NCBI GenBank assembly: GCA_947579665.1
Contig: CANPUZ010000064.1
Location: forward strand, 248,001 to 312,000
Origin: Sympetrum striolatum
Taxonomy: Eukaryota; Arthropoda; Insecta; Odonata; Libellulidae
Reading direction: 5' to 3'
DNA: 64,000 nucleotides
The first letter of the stretch is position 1. Every line of letters begins with the position of its first letter. Below, in pieces: positions 29,344-44,300 of this stretch. The notes below the pieces were generated by a model. That model ran no database searches, had not been told where the DNA came from, and was given only the letters and a program-made list of their open reading frames with translations. The translations under genes and the position numbers were made by a program.

Positions 29344-32300
29344 TGCGGTCCCTTCTCTTTTGGAATCCTTACAGCATCCCTTAAAAATCCTTCGTTACCT
29401 CAGGGAATGATCTGAATAAGGGCAAAGAAGAGGAAATTAGACAGAAAAGAATATAATCTCATTCAATATCAAAATTCAATTATAATGACGAATTACAACA
29501 ATCGAATCTAACTTTAATCTATATGATTACTATAAGATATTTATTTATCATAATATTTACGATTTATCCGGTCCCTTCTCTCTTAGAATCCTTACAGCAT
29601 CCTTTAGAAATCCTTCGTTACCTCATGGAATGATCTAAATATGGGCAAAGAAGAGGAAATTAGACAGAAAAGATAATAATCTCATTCAATAACAAAATTC
29701 AATTAAAATGACGAATTACAACAATCGAATCTAACTTCAATCTGTATAATTATTAAAAGATACTTATTTATCATAATATTTACGATTTATCCGGTCCCTT
29801 TTCTCTTAGAATCCTTACAGCATCCCTTAGAAATCCTTCGTTACCTCAGGGAATAATCTAAATAAGGGCAAAGAAGAGGAAATTAGACAGAAAAGAAAAT
29901 AATCTCATATATATCAAAATTCAATAAAAATGACGAATTACAACAATCGAATCTAACTTTAATCTGTATGATTATTATTAGATACTTATTTATCATAATA
30001 TTTACGATTTATCCGGTCCCTTCTCTCTTAGAATCCATACAGCATCCCTTAGAAATCCTTCGTTACCTCAGGGAATGATCTGAATAAGGGCAAAGAAGAG
30101 GAAATTAGACAGAAAAGAAAAAATCTCATTCAATATCAAAATTCAATTAAAATGACGAATTACAACAATCGAATCTAACTTTAATCTGTATAATTAATAT
30201 AAGATACTTGTTTATCATAATATTTACGATTTATCCGGTCCCTTCTCTCTTAGAATCCTTACAGCATCCCTTAGAAATCCTTCGTTACCTCAGGGAATGA
30301 TCTGAATAAGGGCAAAGAAGAGGAAATTAGACAGAAAAGAAAATAATCTCATTCAATATCAAAATTCAATTAAAATGACGAATTACAACAATCGAATCTA
30401 ACTTTAATCTGTATGATTAATATAAGATACTTGTTTATCATAATATTTACGATTTATCCGGTCCCTTCTCTCTTAGAATCCTTACAGCATCCCTTGGAAA
30501 TCCTTCGTTACCTCAGGGAATGATCTAAATAAGGGCAAAGAAGAGGAAATTAGACAGAAAAGAAAATAATCTCATTCAATATCAAAATTCATTAAAAATG
30601 AGGAATTACATTAATCGAATCTAACTTTAATCTGTATGATTATTATAAGATACTTATTTATCATAATTTTTACGATTTATCCGGTCCCTTCTCTCTTAGA
30701 ATCCTTACAGCATCCCTTAGAAATCCTTCGTTACCTCAGGGAATGATCTGAATAAGGGCAATGAAGAGGAAATTAGACAGAAAAGAAAATAATCTCATTC
30801 AATATCAAAATTCAATAAAAATGACGAATTACAACAATCGAATCTAACTTTAATCTGTATGATTATTATAAGATACTTATTTATCATAATATTTACGATT
30901 TATCCGGTCCCTTCTCTCTTAGAATCCTTACAGCATCCCTTAGAAATCCTTTGTACCTCAGGGAATGATCTAAATAAGGGCAAAGAAGAGGAAATTAGAC
31001 AGAAAAGAAAATAATCTCATTCAATATCAAAATTCAATTAAAATGACGAATTACAACAATCGAATCTAACTTTAATCTGTATGATTATTAAAAGATAATT
31101 ATTTATCATAATATTTACGATTTATCCGGTCCCTTCTCTCTTAGAATCCTTACAGCATCCCTTAGAAATCCTTCGTTACCTCAGGGAATGATCTAAATAA
31201 GGGCAAAGAAGAGGAAATTAGACAGAAAAGAAAATAATCTCATATATATCAAAATTCAATAAAAATGACGAATTACAACAATCGAATCTAACTTTAATCT
31301 GTATGATTATTATTAGATACTTATTTATCATAATATTTACGATTTATCCGGTCCCTTCTCTCTTAGAATCCATACAGCATCCCTTAGAAATCCTTCGTTA
31401 CCTCAGGGAATGATCTGAATAAGGGCAAAGAAGAGGAAATTAGACAGAAAAGAAAAAATCTCATTCAATATCAAAATTCAATTAAAATGACGAATTACAA
31501 CAATCGAATCTAACTTTAATCTGTATAATTAATATAAGATACTTGTTTATCATAATATTTACGATTTATCCGGTCCCTTCTCTCTTAGAATCCTTACAGC
31601 ATCCCTTAGAAATCCTTCGTTACCTCAGGGAATGATCTGAATAAGGGCAAAGAAGAGGAAATTAGACAGAAAAGAAAATAATCTCATTCAATATCAAAAT
31701 TCAATTAAAATGACGAATTACAACAATCGAATCTAACTTTAATCTGTATGATTAATATAAGATACTTGTTTATCATAATATTTACGATTTATCCGGTCCC
31801 TTCTCTCTTAGAATCCTTACAGCATCCCTTGGAAATCCTTCGTTACCTCAGGGAATGATCTAAATAAGGGCAAAGAAGAGGAAATTAGACAGAAAAGAAA
31901 ATAATCTCATTCAATATCAAAATTCATTAAAAATGAGGAATTACATTAATCGAATCTAACTTTAATCTGTATGATTATTATAAGATACTTATTTATCATA
32001 ATTTTTACGATTTATCCGGTCCCTTCTCTCTTAGAATCCTTACAGCATCCCTTAGAAATCCTTCGTTACCTCAGGGAATGATCTGAATAAGGGCAATGAA
32101 GAGGAAATTAGACAGAAAAGAAAATAATCTCATTCAATATCAAAATTCAATAAAAATGACGAATTACAACAATCGAATCTAACTTTAATCTGTATGATTA
32201 TTATAAGATACTTATTTATCATAATATTTACGATTTATCCGGTCCCTTCTCTCTTAGAATCCTTACAGCATCCCTTAGAAATCCTTTGTACCTCAGGGAA

Positions 32301-33128
32301 TGATCTAAATAAGGGCAAAGAAGAGGAAATTAGACAGAAAAGAAAATAATCTCATTCAATATCAAAATTCAATTAAAATGACGAATTACAACAATCGAAT
32401 CTAACTTTAATCTGTATGATTATTAAAAGATAATTATTTATCATAATATTTACGATTTATCCGGTCCCTTCTCTCTTAGAATCCTTACAGCATCCCTTAG
32501 AAATCCTTCGTTACCTCTAGGAATGATCTAAATAAGGGCAAAGAAGAGGAAATTAGACAGAAAAGAAAATAATCTCATTATATATCAAAATTCAATAAAA
32601 ATGACGAATTACAACAATCGAATCTAACTTTAATCTGTATGATTATTATAAGATACTTATTTATCATAATATTTACGATTTATCCGGTCCCTTCTCTCTT
32701 AGAATCCATACAGCATCCCTTAGAAATCCTTCGTTACCTCAGGGAATGATCTGAATAAGGGCAAAGAAGAGGAAATTAGACAGAAAAGAAAATAATCTCA
32801 TTCAATATCAAAATTCAATTAAAATGACGAATTACAACAATCGAATCTAACTTTAATCTGCATGATTAATATAAGATACTTGTTTATCATAATATTTACG
32901 ATTTATCCGGTCCCTTCTCTCTTAGAATCCTTACAGCATCCCATAGAAATCCTTCGTTACCTCATGGAATGATCTGAATAAGGGCAAAGAAGAGGAAATT
33001 AGACAGAAAAGAAAATAATCTCATTATATATCAAAATTCAATAAAAATGACGAATTACAACAATCGAATCTAACTTTAATCTGTATGATTATTAAAAGAT
33101 ACTTATTCATTATAATATTTACGATTTA
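29344..33128 (+). repeat. Domain B HOR unit 1 (17 monomers, 3785 bp)
   Basis: A complete unit from tgcggtcc to tgcggtcc. Order: tgcgg/ttttggaat, attactataag with gatattta, gataataatc with cattcaataac, ttttctctta, catatatatc with attattattag, gaaaaaatctc with tataattaat, attaatataag, cccttggaaat, tcattaaaaatgagg with ataattttta, gggcaatgaag, ctttgtacc, then the 6-monomer block again, then ttacctctagg and cccatag types. Confidence 0.85.
29906..32575 (+). repeat. Nested 6-monomer duplication in domain B (1335 bp x 2)
   Basis: catatatatc at 29906 and 31241, and ataatttttacg at 30661 and 31996, are both 1335 bp apart. The same pair recurs in unit 2 (34446 and 35781) and unit 4 (42683 and 44018). 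The 17-monomer unit therefore has about 11 distinct positions, six of which appear twice. The duplication must predate amplification of the 17-monomer unit. Confidence 0.85.
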
Positions 33129-36100
33129 TGCGGTCCCTTCTCTTTTGGAATCCTTACAGCATCCCTTAAAAATCCTTCGTTACCTCAGGGAATGATCTGA
33201 ATAAGGGCAAAGAAGAGGAAATTAGACAGAAAAGAAAATAATCTCATTCAATATCAAAATTCAATTATAATGACGAATTACAACAATCGAATCTAACTTT
33301 AATCTATATGATTACTATAAGATATTTATTTATCATAATATTTACGATTTATCCGGTCCCTTCTCTCTTAGAATCCTTACAGCATCCTTTAGAAATCCTT
33401 CGTTACCTCATGGAATGATCTAAATATGGGCAAAGAAGAGGAAATTAGACAGAAAAGATAATAATCTCATTCAATAACAAAATTCAATTAAAATGACGAA
33501 TTACAACAATCGAATCTAACTTCAATCTGTATAATTATTAAAAGATACTTATTTATCATAATATTTACGATTTATCCGGTCCCTTTTCTCTTAGAATCCT
33601 TACAGCATCCCTTAGAAATCCTTCGTTACCTCAGGGAATGATCTAAATAAGGGCAAAGAAGAGGAAATTAGACAGAAAAGAAAATAATCTCATATATATC
33701 AAAATTCAATAAAAATGACGAATTACAACAATCGAATCTAACTTTAATCTGTATGATTATTATTAGATACTTATTTATCATAATATTTACGATTTATCCG
33801 GTCCCTTCTCTCTTAGAATCCATACAGCATCCCTTAGAAATCCTTCGTTACCTCAGGGAATGATCTGAATAAGGGCAAAGAAGAGGAAATTAGACAGAAA
33901 AGAAAAAATCTCATTCAATATCAAAATTCAATTAAAATGACGAATTACAACAATCGAATCTAACTTTAATCTGTATAATTAATATAAGATACTTGTTTAT
34001 CATAATATTTACGATTTATCCGGTCCCTTCTCTCTTAGAATCCTTACAGCATCCCTTAGAAATCCTTCGTTACCTCAGGGAATGATCTGAATAAGGGCAA
34101 AGAAGAGGAAATTAGACAGAAAAGAAAATAATCTCATTCAATATCAAAATTCAATTAAAATGACGAATTACAACAATCGAATCTAACTTTAATCTGTATG
34201 ATTAATATAAGATACTTGTTTATCATAATATTTACGATTTATCCGGTCCCTTCTCTCTTAGAATCCTTACAGCATCCCTTGGAAATCCTTCGTTACCTCA
34301 GGGAATGATCTAAATAAGGGCAAAGAAGAGGAAATTAGACAGAAAAGAAAATAATCTCATTCAATATCAAAATTCATTAAAAATGAGGAATTACATTAAT
34401 CGAATCTAACTTTAATCTGTATGATTATTATAAGATACTTATTTATCATAATTTTTACGATTTATCCGGTCCCTTCTCTCTTAGAATCCTTACAGCATCC
34501 CTTAGAAATCCTTCGTTACCTCAGGGAATGATCTGAATAAGGGCAATGAAGAGGAAATTAGACAGAAAAGAAAATAATCTCATTCAATATCAAAATTCAA
34601 TTATAATGACGAATTACAACAATCGAATCTAACTTTAATCTATATGATTATTATAAGATACTTATTTATCATAATATTTACGATTTATCCGGTCCCTTCT
34701 CTCTTAGAATCCTTACAGCATCCCTTAGAAATCCTTTGTACCTCAGGGAATGATCTAAATAAGGGCAAAGAAGAGGAAATTAGACAGAAAAGAAAATAAT
34801 CTCATTCAATATCAAAATTCAATTAAAATGACGAATTACAACAATCGAATCTAACTTTAATCTGTATGATTATTAAAAGATAATTATTTATCATAATATT
34901 TACGATTTATCCGGTCCCTTCTCTCTTAGAATCCTTACAGCATCCCTTAGAAATCCTTCGTTACCTCAGGGAATGATCTAAATAAGGGCAAAGAAGAGGA
35001 AATTAGACAGAAAAGAAAATAATCTCATATATATCAAAATTCAATAAAAATGACGAATTACAACAATCGAATCTAACTTTAATCTGTATGATTATTATTA
35101 GATACTTATTTATCATAATATTTACGATTTATCCGGTCCCTTCTCTCTTAGAATCCATACAGCATCCCTTAGAAATCCTTCGTTACCTCAGGGAATGATC
35201 TGAATAAGGGCAAAGAAGAGGAAATTAGACAGAAAAGAAAAAATCTCATTCAATATCAAAATTCAATTAAAATGACGAATTACAACAATCGAATCTAACT
35301 TTAATCTGTATAATTAATATAAGATACTTGTTTATCATAATATTTACGATTTATCCGGTCCCTTCTCTCTTAGAATCCTTACAGCATCCCTTAGAAATCC
35401 TTCGTTACCTCAGGGAATGATCTGAATAAGGGCAAAGAAGAGGAAATTAGACAGAAAAGAAAATAATCTCATTCAATATCAAAATTCAATTAAAATGACG
35501 AATTACAACAATCGAATCTAACTTTAATCTGTATGATTAATATAAGATACTTGTTTATCATAATATTTACGATTTATCCGGTCCCTTCTCTCTTAGAATC
35601 CTTACAGCATCCCTTGGAAATCCTTCGTTACCTCAGGGAATGATCTAAATAAGGGCAAAGAAGAGGAAATTAGACAGAAAAGAAAATAATCTCATTCAAT
35701 ATCAAAATTCATTAAAAATGAGGAATTACATTAATCGAATCTAACTTTAATCTGTATGATTATTATAAGATACTTATTTATCATAATTTTTACGATTTAT
35801 CCGGTCCCTTCTCTCTTAGAATCCTTACAGCATCCCTTAGAAATCCTTCGTTACCTCAGGGAATGATCTGAATAAGGGCAATGAAGAGGAAATTAGACAG
35901 AAAAGAAAATAATCTCATTCAATATCAAAATTCAATAAAAATGACGAATTACAACAATCGAATCTAACTTTAATCTGTATGATTATTATAAGATACTTAT
36001 TTATCATAATATTTACGATTTATCCGGTCCCTTCTCTCTTAGAATCCTTACAGCATCCCTTAGAAATCCTTTGTACCTCAGGGAATGATCTAAATAAGGG

Positions 36101-36239
36101 CAAAGAAGAGGAAATTAGACAGAAAAGAAAATAATCTCATTCAATATCAAAATTCAATTAAAATGACGAATTACAACAATCGAATCTAACTTTAATCTGT
36201 ATGATTATTAAAAGATACTTATTTATCATAATATTTACG

Positions 36240-37430
36240 ATTTATCCGGTCCCTTCTCTCTTAGAATCCTTACAGCATCCCTTTGAAATCCTTCGTTACC
36301 TCAGGGAATGATCTAAATAAGGGCAAAGAAGAGGAAATTAGACAGAAAAGAAAATAATCTCATTATATATCAAAATTCAATAAAAATGACGAATTACAAC
36401 TATCGAATCTAACTTTAATCTATATGATTATTATAAGATACATATTTATCATAATATTTACGATTTATCCGGTCCCTTCTCTCTTAGAATCCTTACAGCA
36501 TCCCTTAGAAATCCTTCGTACCTCAGGGAATGATCTAAATAAGGGCAAAGAAGAGGAAATTAGACAGAAAAGAAAATAATCTCATTCAATATCAAAATTC
36601 AATTAAAATGACCAATTACAACAATCGAATCTAACTTTAATCTATATGATTATAATAAGATACTTATTTATCATAATATTGACGATTTATCCGGTCCCTT
36701 CTCTCTTAGAATCCTTACAGCATCCCTTAGAAATCCTTCGTACCTCAGGGAATGATCTGAATAAGGGCAAAGAAGAGGAAATTAGACAGAAAAGAAAATA
36801 ATCTCATTCAATATCAAAATTCAATTAAAATGACGAATTACAACAATCGAATCTAACTTTAATCTATATGATTATTATAAGATACCTATTTATCATAATA
36901 TTTACGATTTATCCGGTCCCTTCTCTCTTAGAATCCTTACAGCATCCCTTAGAAATCCTTCGTTACCACAGGGAATGATCTAAATAAGGGCAAAGAAGAG
37001 GAAATTAGACAGAAAAGAAAATAATCTCATTCAATATCAAAATTCAATTAAAATGACGAATTACAACAATCGAATCGAACCTTTATCTATATGATTATTA
37101 TAAGATACTTATTTATCATTATATTTACGATTTATCCGGTCCCTTCTCTCTTAGAATCCTTACAGCATCCCTTAGAAATCCTTCGTTACCTCATGGAATG
37201 ATCTAAATATGGGCAAAGAAGAGGAAATTAGACAGAAAAGAAAATAATCTCATTCAATATCAAAATTCAATTAAAATGACGAATTACAACAATCGAATCT
37301 AACTTTAATCTGTATGATTATTAAAAGATACTTATTTATCATAATATTTACGATTTATCCGGTCCCTTCTCTCTTAGAATCCTTACAGCATCCCTTAGAT
37401 ATCCTTCGTTACCTCTAGGAATGATCTAAA
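36240..37430 (+). repeat. Five-monomer block also at 27.56-28.75 kb
   Basis: Rare markers match at a constant offset of 8683 bp: ccctttgaa (27596 and 36279) and atcgaacctt (28391 and 37074), along with gaccaattac, aatattgacg, ttaccacaggg and cttagatatcc in the same order. The block marks the start of each 8.5-8.7 kb super-repeat. Confidence 0.85.
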
Positions 37431-37556
37431 TAAGGGCAAAGAAGAGGAAATTAGACAGAAAAGAAAATAATCTCATTATATATCAAAATTCAATAAAAAT
37501 GACGAATTACAACAATCGAATCTAACTTTAATCTGTATGATTATTATAAGATACTT

Positions 37557-37606
37557 ATTTATCATAATATTTACGATTTATCCGGTCCCTTCTCTCTTAG
37601 AATCCT
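37557..37606 (+). repeat. Recombinant monomer: one-monomer deletion junction
   Basis: Compared with 28.86-29.16 kb, the left part of this monomer (tgtatgattattataag, cttattt) matches one monomer. The right part (aatccttacagcatcccatag) matches the following one. The switch lies between the informative bases 37557 and 37606. The super-repeat offset drops from 8683 to 8460 bp here. This is the expected product of in-register unequal homologous exchange. Confidence 0.85.
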
Positions 37607-37803
37607 TACAGCATCCCATAGAAATCCTTCGTTACCTCATGGAATGATCTGAATAAGGGCAAAGAAGAGGAAATTAGACAGAAAAGAAAATAATCTCATT
37701 ATATATCAAAATTCAATAAAAATGACGAATTACAACAATCGAATCTAACTTTAATCTGTATGATTATTAAAAGATACTTATTTATTATAATATTTACGAT
37801 TTA

Positions 37804-40800
37804 TGCGGTCCCTTCTCTTTTGGAATCCTTACAGCATCCCTTAAAAATCCTTCGTTACCTCAGGGAATGATCTGAATAAGGGCAAAGAAGAGGAAATTAG
37901 ACAGAAAAGAAAATAATCTCATTCAATATCAAAATTCAATTATAATGACGAATTACAACAATCGAATCTAACTTTAATCTATATGATTACTATAAGATAT
38001 TTATTTATCATAATATTTACGATTTATCCGGTCCCTTCTCTCTTAGAATCCTTACAGCATCCTTTAGAAATCCTTCGTTACCTCATGGAATGATCTAAAT
38101 ATGGGCAAAGAAGAGGAAATTAGACAGAAAAGATAATAATCTCATTCAATAACAAAATTCAATTAAAATGACGAATTACAACAATCGAATCTAACTTCAA
38201 TCTGTATAATTATTAAAAGATACTTATTTATCATAATATTTATGATTTATCCGGTCCCTTTTCTCTTAGAATCCTTACAGCATCCCTTAGAAATCCTTCG
38301 TTACCTCAGGGAATAATCTAAATAAGGGCAAAGAAGAGGAAATTAGACAGAAAAGAAAATAATCTCATATATATCAAAATTCAATAAAAATGACGAATTA
38401 CAACAATCGAATCTAACTTTAATCTGTATGATTATTATTAGATACTTATTTATCATAATATTTACGATTTATCCGGTCCCTTCTCTCTTAGAATCCATAC
38501 AGCATCCCTTAGAAATCCTTCGTTACCTCAGGGAATGATCTGAATAAGGGCAAAGAAGAGGAAATTAGACAGAAAAGAAAAAATCTCATTCAATATCAAA
38601 ATTCAATTAAAATGACGAATTACAACAATCGAATCTAACTTTAATCTGTATAATTAATATAAGATACTTGTTTATCATAATATTTACGATTTATCCGGTC
38701 CCTTCTCTCTTAGAATCCTTACAGCATCCCTTAGAAATCCTTCGTTACCTCAGGGAATGATCTGAATAAGGGCAAAGAAGAGGAAATTAGACAGAAAAGA
38801 AAATAATCTCATTCAATATCAAAATTCAATTAAAATGACGAATTACAACAATCGAATCTAACTTTAATCTGTATGATTAATATAAGATACTTGTTTATCA
38901 TAATATTTACGATTTATCCGGTCCCTTCTCTCTTAGAATCCTTACAGCATCCCTTGGAAATCCTTCGTTACCTCAGGGAATGATCTAAATAAGGGCAAAG
39001 AAAAGGAAATTAGACAGAAAAGAAAATAATCTCATTCAATATCAAAATTCATTAAAAATGAGGAATTACATTAATCGAATCTAACTTTAATCTGTATGAT
39101 TATTATAAGATACTTATTTATCATAATTTTTACGATTTATCCGGTCCCTTCTCTCTTAGAATCCTTACAGCATCCCTTAGAAATCCTTCGTTACCTCAGG
39201 GAATGATCTGAATAAGGGCAATGAAGAGGAAATTAGACAGAAAAGAAAATAATCTCATTCAATATCAAAATTCAATAAAAATGACGAATTACAACAATCG
39301 AATCTAACTTTAATCTGTATGATTATTATAAGATACTTATTTATCATAATATTTACGATTTATCCGGTCCCTTCTCTCTTAGAATCCTTACAGCATCCCT
39401 TAGAAATCCTTTGTACCTCAGGGAATGATCTAAATAAGGGCAAAGAAGAGGAAATTAGACAGAAAAGAAAATAATCTCATTCAATATCAAAATTCAATTA
39501 AAATGACGAATTACAACAATCGAATCTAACTTTAATCTGTATGATTATTAAAAGATAATTATTTATCATAATATTTACGATTTATCCGGTCCCTTCTCTC
39601 TTAGAATCCTTACAGCATCCCTTAGAAATCCTTCGTTACCTCAGGGAATGATCTAAATAAGGGCAAAGAAGAGGAAATTAGACAGAAAAGAAAATAATCT
39701 CATATATATCAAAATTCAATAAAAATGACGAATTACAACAATCGAATCTAACTTTAATCTGTATGATTATTATTAGATACTTATTTATCATAATATTTAC
39801 GATTTATCCGGTCCCTTCTCTCTTAGAATCCATACAGCATCCCTTAGAAATCCTTCGTTACCTCAGGGAATGATCTGAATAAGGGCAAAGAAGAGGAAAT
39901 TAGACAGAAAAGAAAAAATCTCATTCAATATCAAAATTCAATTAAAATGACGAATTACAACAATCGAATCTAACTTTAATCTGTATAATTAATATAAGAT
40001 ACTTGTTTATCATAATATTTACGATTTATCCGGTCCCTTCTCTCTTAGAATCCTTACAGCATCCCTTAGAAATCCTTCGTTACCTCAGGGAATGATCTGA
40101 ATAAGGGCAAAGAAGAGGAAATTAGACAGAAAAGAAAATAATCTCATTCAATATCAAAATTCAATTAAAATGACGAATTACAACAATCGAATCTAACTTT
40201 AATCTGTATGATTAATATAAGATACTTGTTTATCATAATATTTACGATTTATCCGGTCCCTTCTCTCTTAGAATCCTTACAGCATCCCTTAGAAATCCTT
40301 CGTTACCTCAGGGAATGATCTGAATAAGGGCAATGAAGAGGAAATTAGACAGAAAAGAAAATAATCTCATTCAATATCAAAATTCAATAAAAATGACGAA
40401 TTACAACAATCGAATCTAACTTTAATCTGTATGATTATTATAAGATACTTATTTATCATAATATTTACGATTTATCCGGTCCCTTCTCTCTTAGAATCCT
40501 TACAGCATCCCTTAGAAATCCTTTGTACCTCAGGGAATGATCTAAATAAGGGCAAAGAAGAGGAAATTAGACAGAAAAGAAAATAATCTCATTCAATATC
40601 AAAATTCAATTAAAATGACGAATTACAACAATCGAATCTAACTTTAATCTGTATGATTATTAAAAGATAATTATTTATCATAATATTTACGATTTATCCG
40701 GTCCCTTCTCTCTTAGAATCCTTACAGCATCCCTTAGAAATCCTTCGTTACCTCTAGGAATGATCTAAATAAGGGCAAAGAAGAGGAAATTAGACAGAAA

Positions 40801-41365
40801 AGAAAATAATCTCATTATATATCAAAATTCAATAAAAATGACGAATTACAACAATCGAATCTAACTTTAATCTGTATGATTATTATAAGATACTTATTTA
40901 TCATAATATTTACGATTTATCCGGTCCCTTCTCTCTTAGAATCCATACAGCATCCCTTAGAAATCCTTCGTTACCTCAGGGAATGATCTGAATAAGGGCA
41001 AAGAAGAGGAAATTAGACAGAAAAGAAAATAATCTCATTCAATATCAAAATTCAATTAAAATGACGAATTACAACAATCGAATCTAACTTTAATCTGCAT
41101 GATTAATATAAGATACTTGTTTATCATAATATTTACGATTTATCCGGTCCCTTCTCTCTTAGAATCCTTACAGCATCCCATAGAAATCCTTCGTTACCTC
41201 ATGGAATGATCTGAATAAGGGCAAAGAAGAGGAAATTAGACAGAAAAGAAAATAATCTCATTATATATCAAAATTCAATAAAAATGACGAATTACAACAA
41301 TCGAATCTAACTTTAATCTGTATGATTATTAAAAGATACTTATTTATTATAATATTTACGATTTA
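37804..41365 (+). repeat. Domain B HOR unit 3 (16 monomers, 3562 bp)
   Basis: It matches unit 1 at an offset of 8460 bp from about 37.6 kb to about 40.24 kb. Then one monomer (the second cccttggaaat/tcattaaaaatgagg position) is missing, and the offset becomes 8237 bp. A private change is tatgattt in place of tacgattt at about 38242. Confidence 0.85.
40240..40291 (+). repeat. Recombinant monomer: second one-monomer deletion junction
   Basis: The left part (attaatataag, cttgttt, ataatatttacg) matches the 31.75 kb monomer. The right part (cccttagaaat, then ctgaataagggcaatgaag) matches the next monomer. The switch lies between 40240 and 40291. The offset to the earlier copy falls from 8460 to 8237 bp. 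Confidence 0.85.
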
Positions 41366-44300
41366 TGCGGTCCCTTCTCTTTTGGAATCCTTACAGCATC
41401 CCTTAAAAATCCTTCGTTACCTCAGGGAATGATCTGAATAAGGGCAAAGAAGAGGAAATTAGACAGAAAAGAAAATAATCTCATTCAATATCAAAATTCA
41501 ATTATAATGACGAATTACAACAATCGAATCTAACTTTAATCTATATGATTACTATAAGATATTTATTTATCATAATATTTACGATTTATCCGGTCCCTTC
41601 TCTCTTAGAATCCTTACAGCATCCTTTAGAAATCCTTCGTTACCTCATGGAATGATCTAAATATGGGCAAAGAAGAGGAAATTAGACAGAAAAGATAATA
41701 ATCTCATTCAATAACAAAATTCAATTAAAATGACGAATTACAACAATCGAATCTAACTTCAATCTGTATAATTATTAAAAGATACTTATTTATCATAATA
41801 TTTACGATTTATCCGGTCCCTTTTCTCTTAGAATCCTTACAGCATCCCTTAGAAATCCTTCGTTACCTCAGGGAATGACCTAAATAAGGGCAAAGAAGAG
41901 GAAATTAGACAGAAAAGAAAATAATCTCATATATATCAAAATTCAATAAAAATGACGAATTACAACAATCGAATCTAACTTTAATCTGTATGATTATTAT
42001 TAGATACTTATTTATCATAATATTTACGATTTATCCGGTCCCTTCTCTCTTAGAATCCATACAGCATCCCTTAGAAATCCTTCGTTACCTCAGGGAATGA
42101 TCTGAATAAGGGCAAAGAAGAGGAAATTAGACAGAAAAGAAAAAATCTCATTCAATATCAAAATTCAATTAAAATGACGAATTACAACAATCGAATCTAA
42201 CTTTAATCTGTATAATTAATATAAGATACTTGTTTATCATAATATTTACGATTTATCCGGTCCCTTCTCTCTTAGAATCCTTACAGCATCCCTTAGAAAT
42301 CCTTCGTTACCTCAGGGAATGATCTGAATAAGGGCAAAGAAGAGGAAATTAGACAGAAAAGAAAATAATCTCATTCAATATCAAAATTCAATTAAAATGA
42401 CGAATTACAACAATCGAATCTAACTTTAATCTGTATGATTAATATAAGATACTTGTTTATCATAATATTTACGATTTATCCGGTCCCTTCTCTCTTAGAA
42501 TCCTTACAGCATCCCTTGGAAATCCTTCGTTACCTCAGGGAATGATCTAAATAAGGGCAAAGAAGAGGAAATTAGACAGAAAAGAAAATAATCTCATTCA
42601 ATATCAAAATTCATTAAAAATGAGGAATTACATTAATCGAATCTAACTTTAATCTGTATGATTATTATAAGATACTTATTTATCATAATTTTTACGATTT
42701 ATCCGGTCCCTTCTCTCTTAGAATCCTTACAGCATCCCTTAGAAATCCTTCGTTACCTCAGGGAATGATCTGAATAAGGGCAATGAAGAGGAAATTAGAC
42801 AGAAAAGAAAATAATCTCATTCAATATCAAAATTCAATTATAATGACGAATTACAACAATCGAATCTAACTTTAATCTATATGATTATTATAAGATACTT
42901 ATTTATCATAATATTTACGATTTATCCGGTCCCTTCTCTCTTAGAATCCTTACAGCATCCCTTAGAAATCCTTTGTGACTCAGGGAATGATCTAAATAAG
43001 GGCAAAGAAGAGGAAATTAGACAGAAAAGAAAATAATCTCATTCAATATCAAAATTCAATTAAAATGACGAATTACAACAATCGAATCTAACTTTAATCT
43101 GTATGATTATTAAAAGATAATTATTTATCATAATATTTACGATTTATCCGGTCCCTTCTCTCTTAGAATCCTTACAGCATCCCTTAGAAATCCTTCGTTA
43201 CCTCAGGGAATGATCTAAATAAGGGCAAAGAAGAGGAAATTAGACAGAAAAGAAAATAATCTCATATATATCAAAATTCAATAAAAATGACGAATTACAA
43301 CAATCGAATCTAACTTTAATCTGTATGATTATTATTAGATACTTATTTATCATAATATTTACGATTTATCCTGTCCCTTCTCTCTTAGAATCCATACAGC
43401 ATCCCTTAGAAATCCTTCGTTACCTCAGGGAATGATCTGAATAAGGGCAAAGAAGAGGAAATTAGACAGAAAAGAAAAAATCTCATTCAATATCAAAATT
43501 CAATTAAAATGACGAATTACAACAATCGAATCTAACTTTAATCTGTATAATTAATATAAGATACTTGTTTATCATAATATTTACGATTTATCCGGTCCCT
43601 TCTCTCTTAGAATCCTTACAGCATCCCTTAGAAATCCTTCGTTACCTCAGGGAATGATCTGAATAAGGGCAAAGAAGAGGAAATTAGACAGAAAAGAAAA
43701 TAATCTCATTCAATATCAAAATTCAATTAAAATGACGAATTACAACAATCGAATCTAACTTTAATCTGTATGATTAATATAAGATACTTGTTTATCATAA
43801 TATTTACGATTTATCCGGTCCCTTCTCTCTTAGAATCCTTACAGCATCCCTTGGAAATCCTTCGTTACCTCAGGGAATGATCTAAATAAGGGCAAAGAAG
43901 AGGAAATTAGACAGAAAAGAAAATAATCTCATTCAATATCAAAATTCATTAAAAATGAGGAATTACATTAATCGAATCTAACTTTAATCTGTATGATTAT
44001 TATAAGATACTTATTTATCATAATTTTTACGATTTATCCGGTCCCTTCTCTCTTAGAATCCTTACAGCATCCCTTAGAAATCCTTCGTTACCTCAGGGAA
44101 TGATCTGAATAAGGGCAATGAAGAGGAAATTAGACAGAAAAGAAAATAATCTCATTCAATATCAAAATTCAATAAAAATGACGAATTACAACAATCGAAT
44201 CTAACTTTAATCTGTATGATTATTATAAGATACTTATTTATCATAATATTTACGATTTATCCGGTCCCTTCTCTCTTAGAATCCTTACAGCATCCCTTAG

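Larger units (their letters stand above)
33129..37803 (+). repeat. Domain B HOR unit 2 (21 monomers, 4675 bp)
   Basis: It follows unit 1 at an offset of 3785 bp to about 36.2 kb. There it holds an extra block of about five monomers (36.24-37.43 kb), then rejoins the unit at ttacctctagg with one monomer lost at 37557-37606. The net gain is four monomers. Confidence 0.85.
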
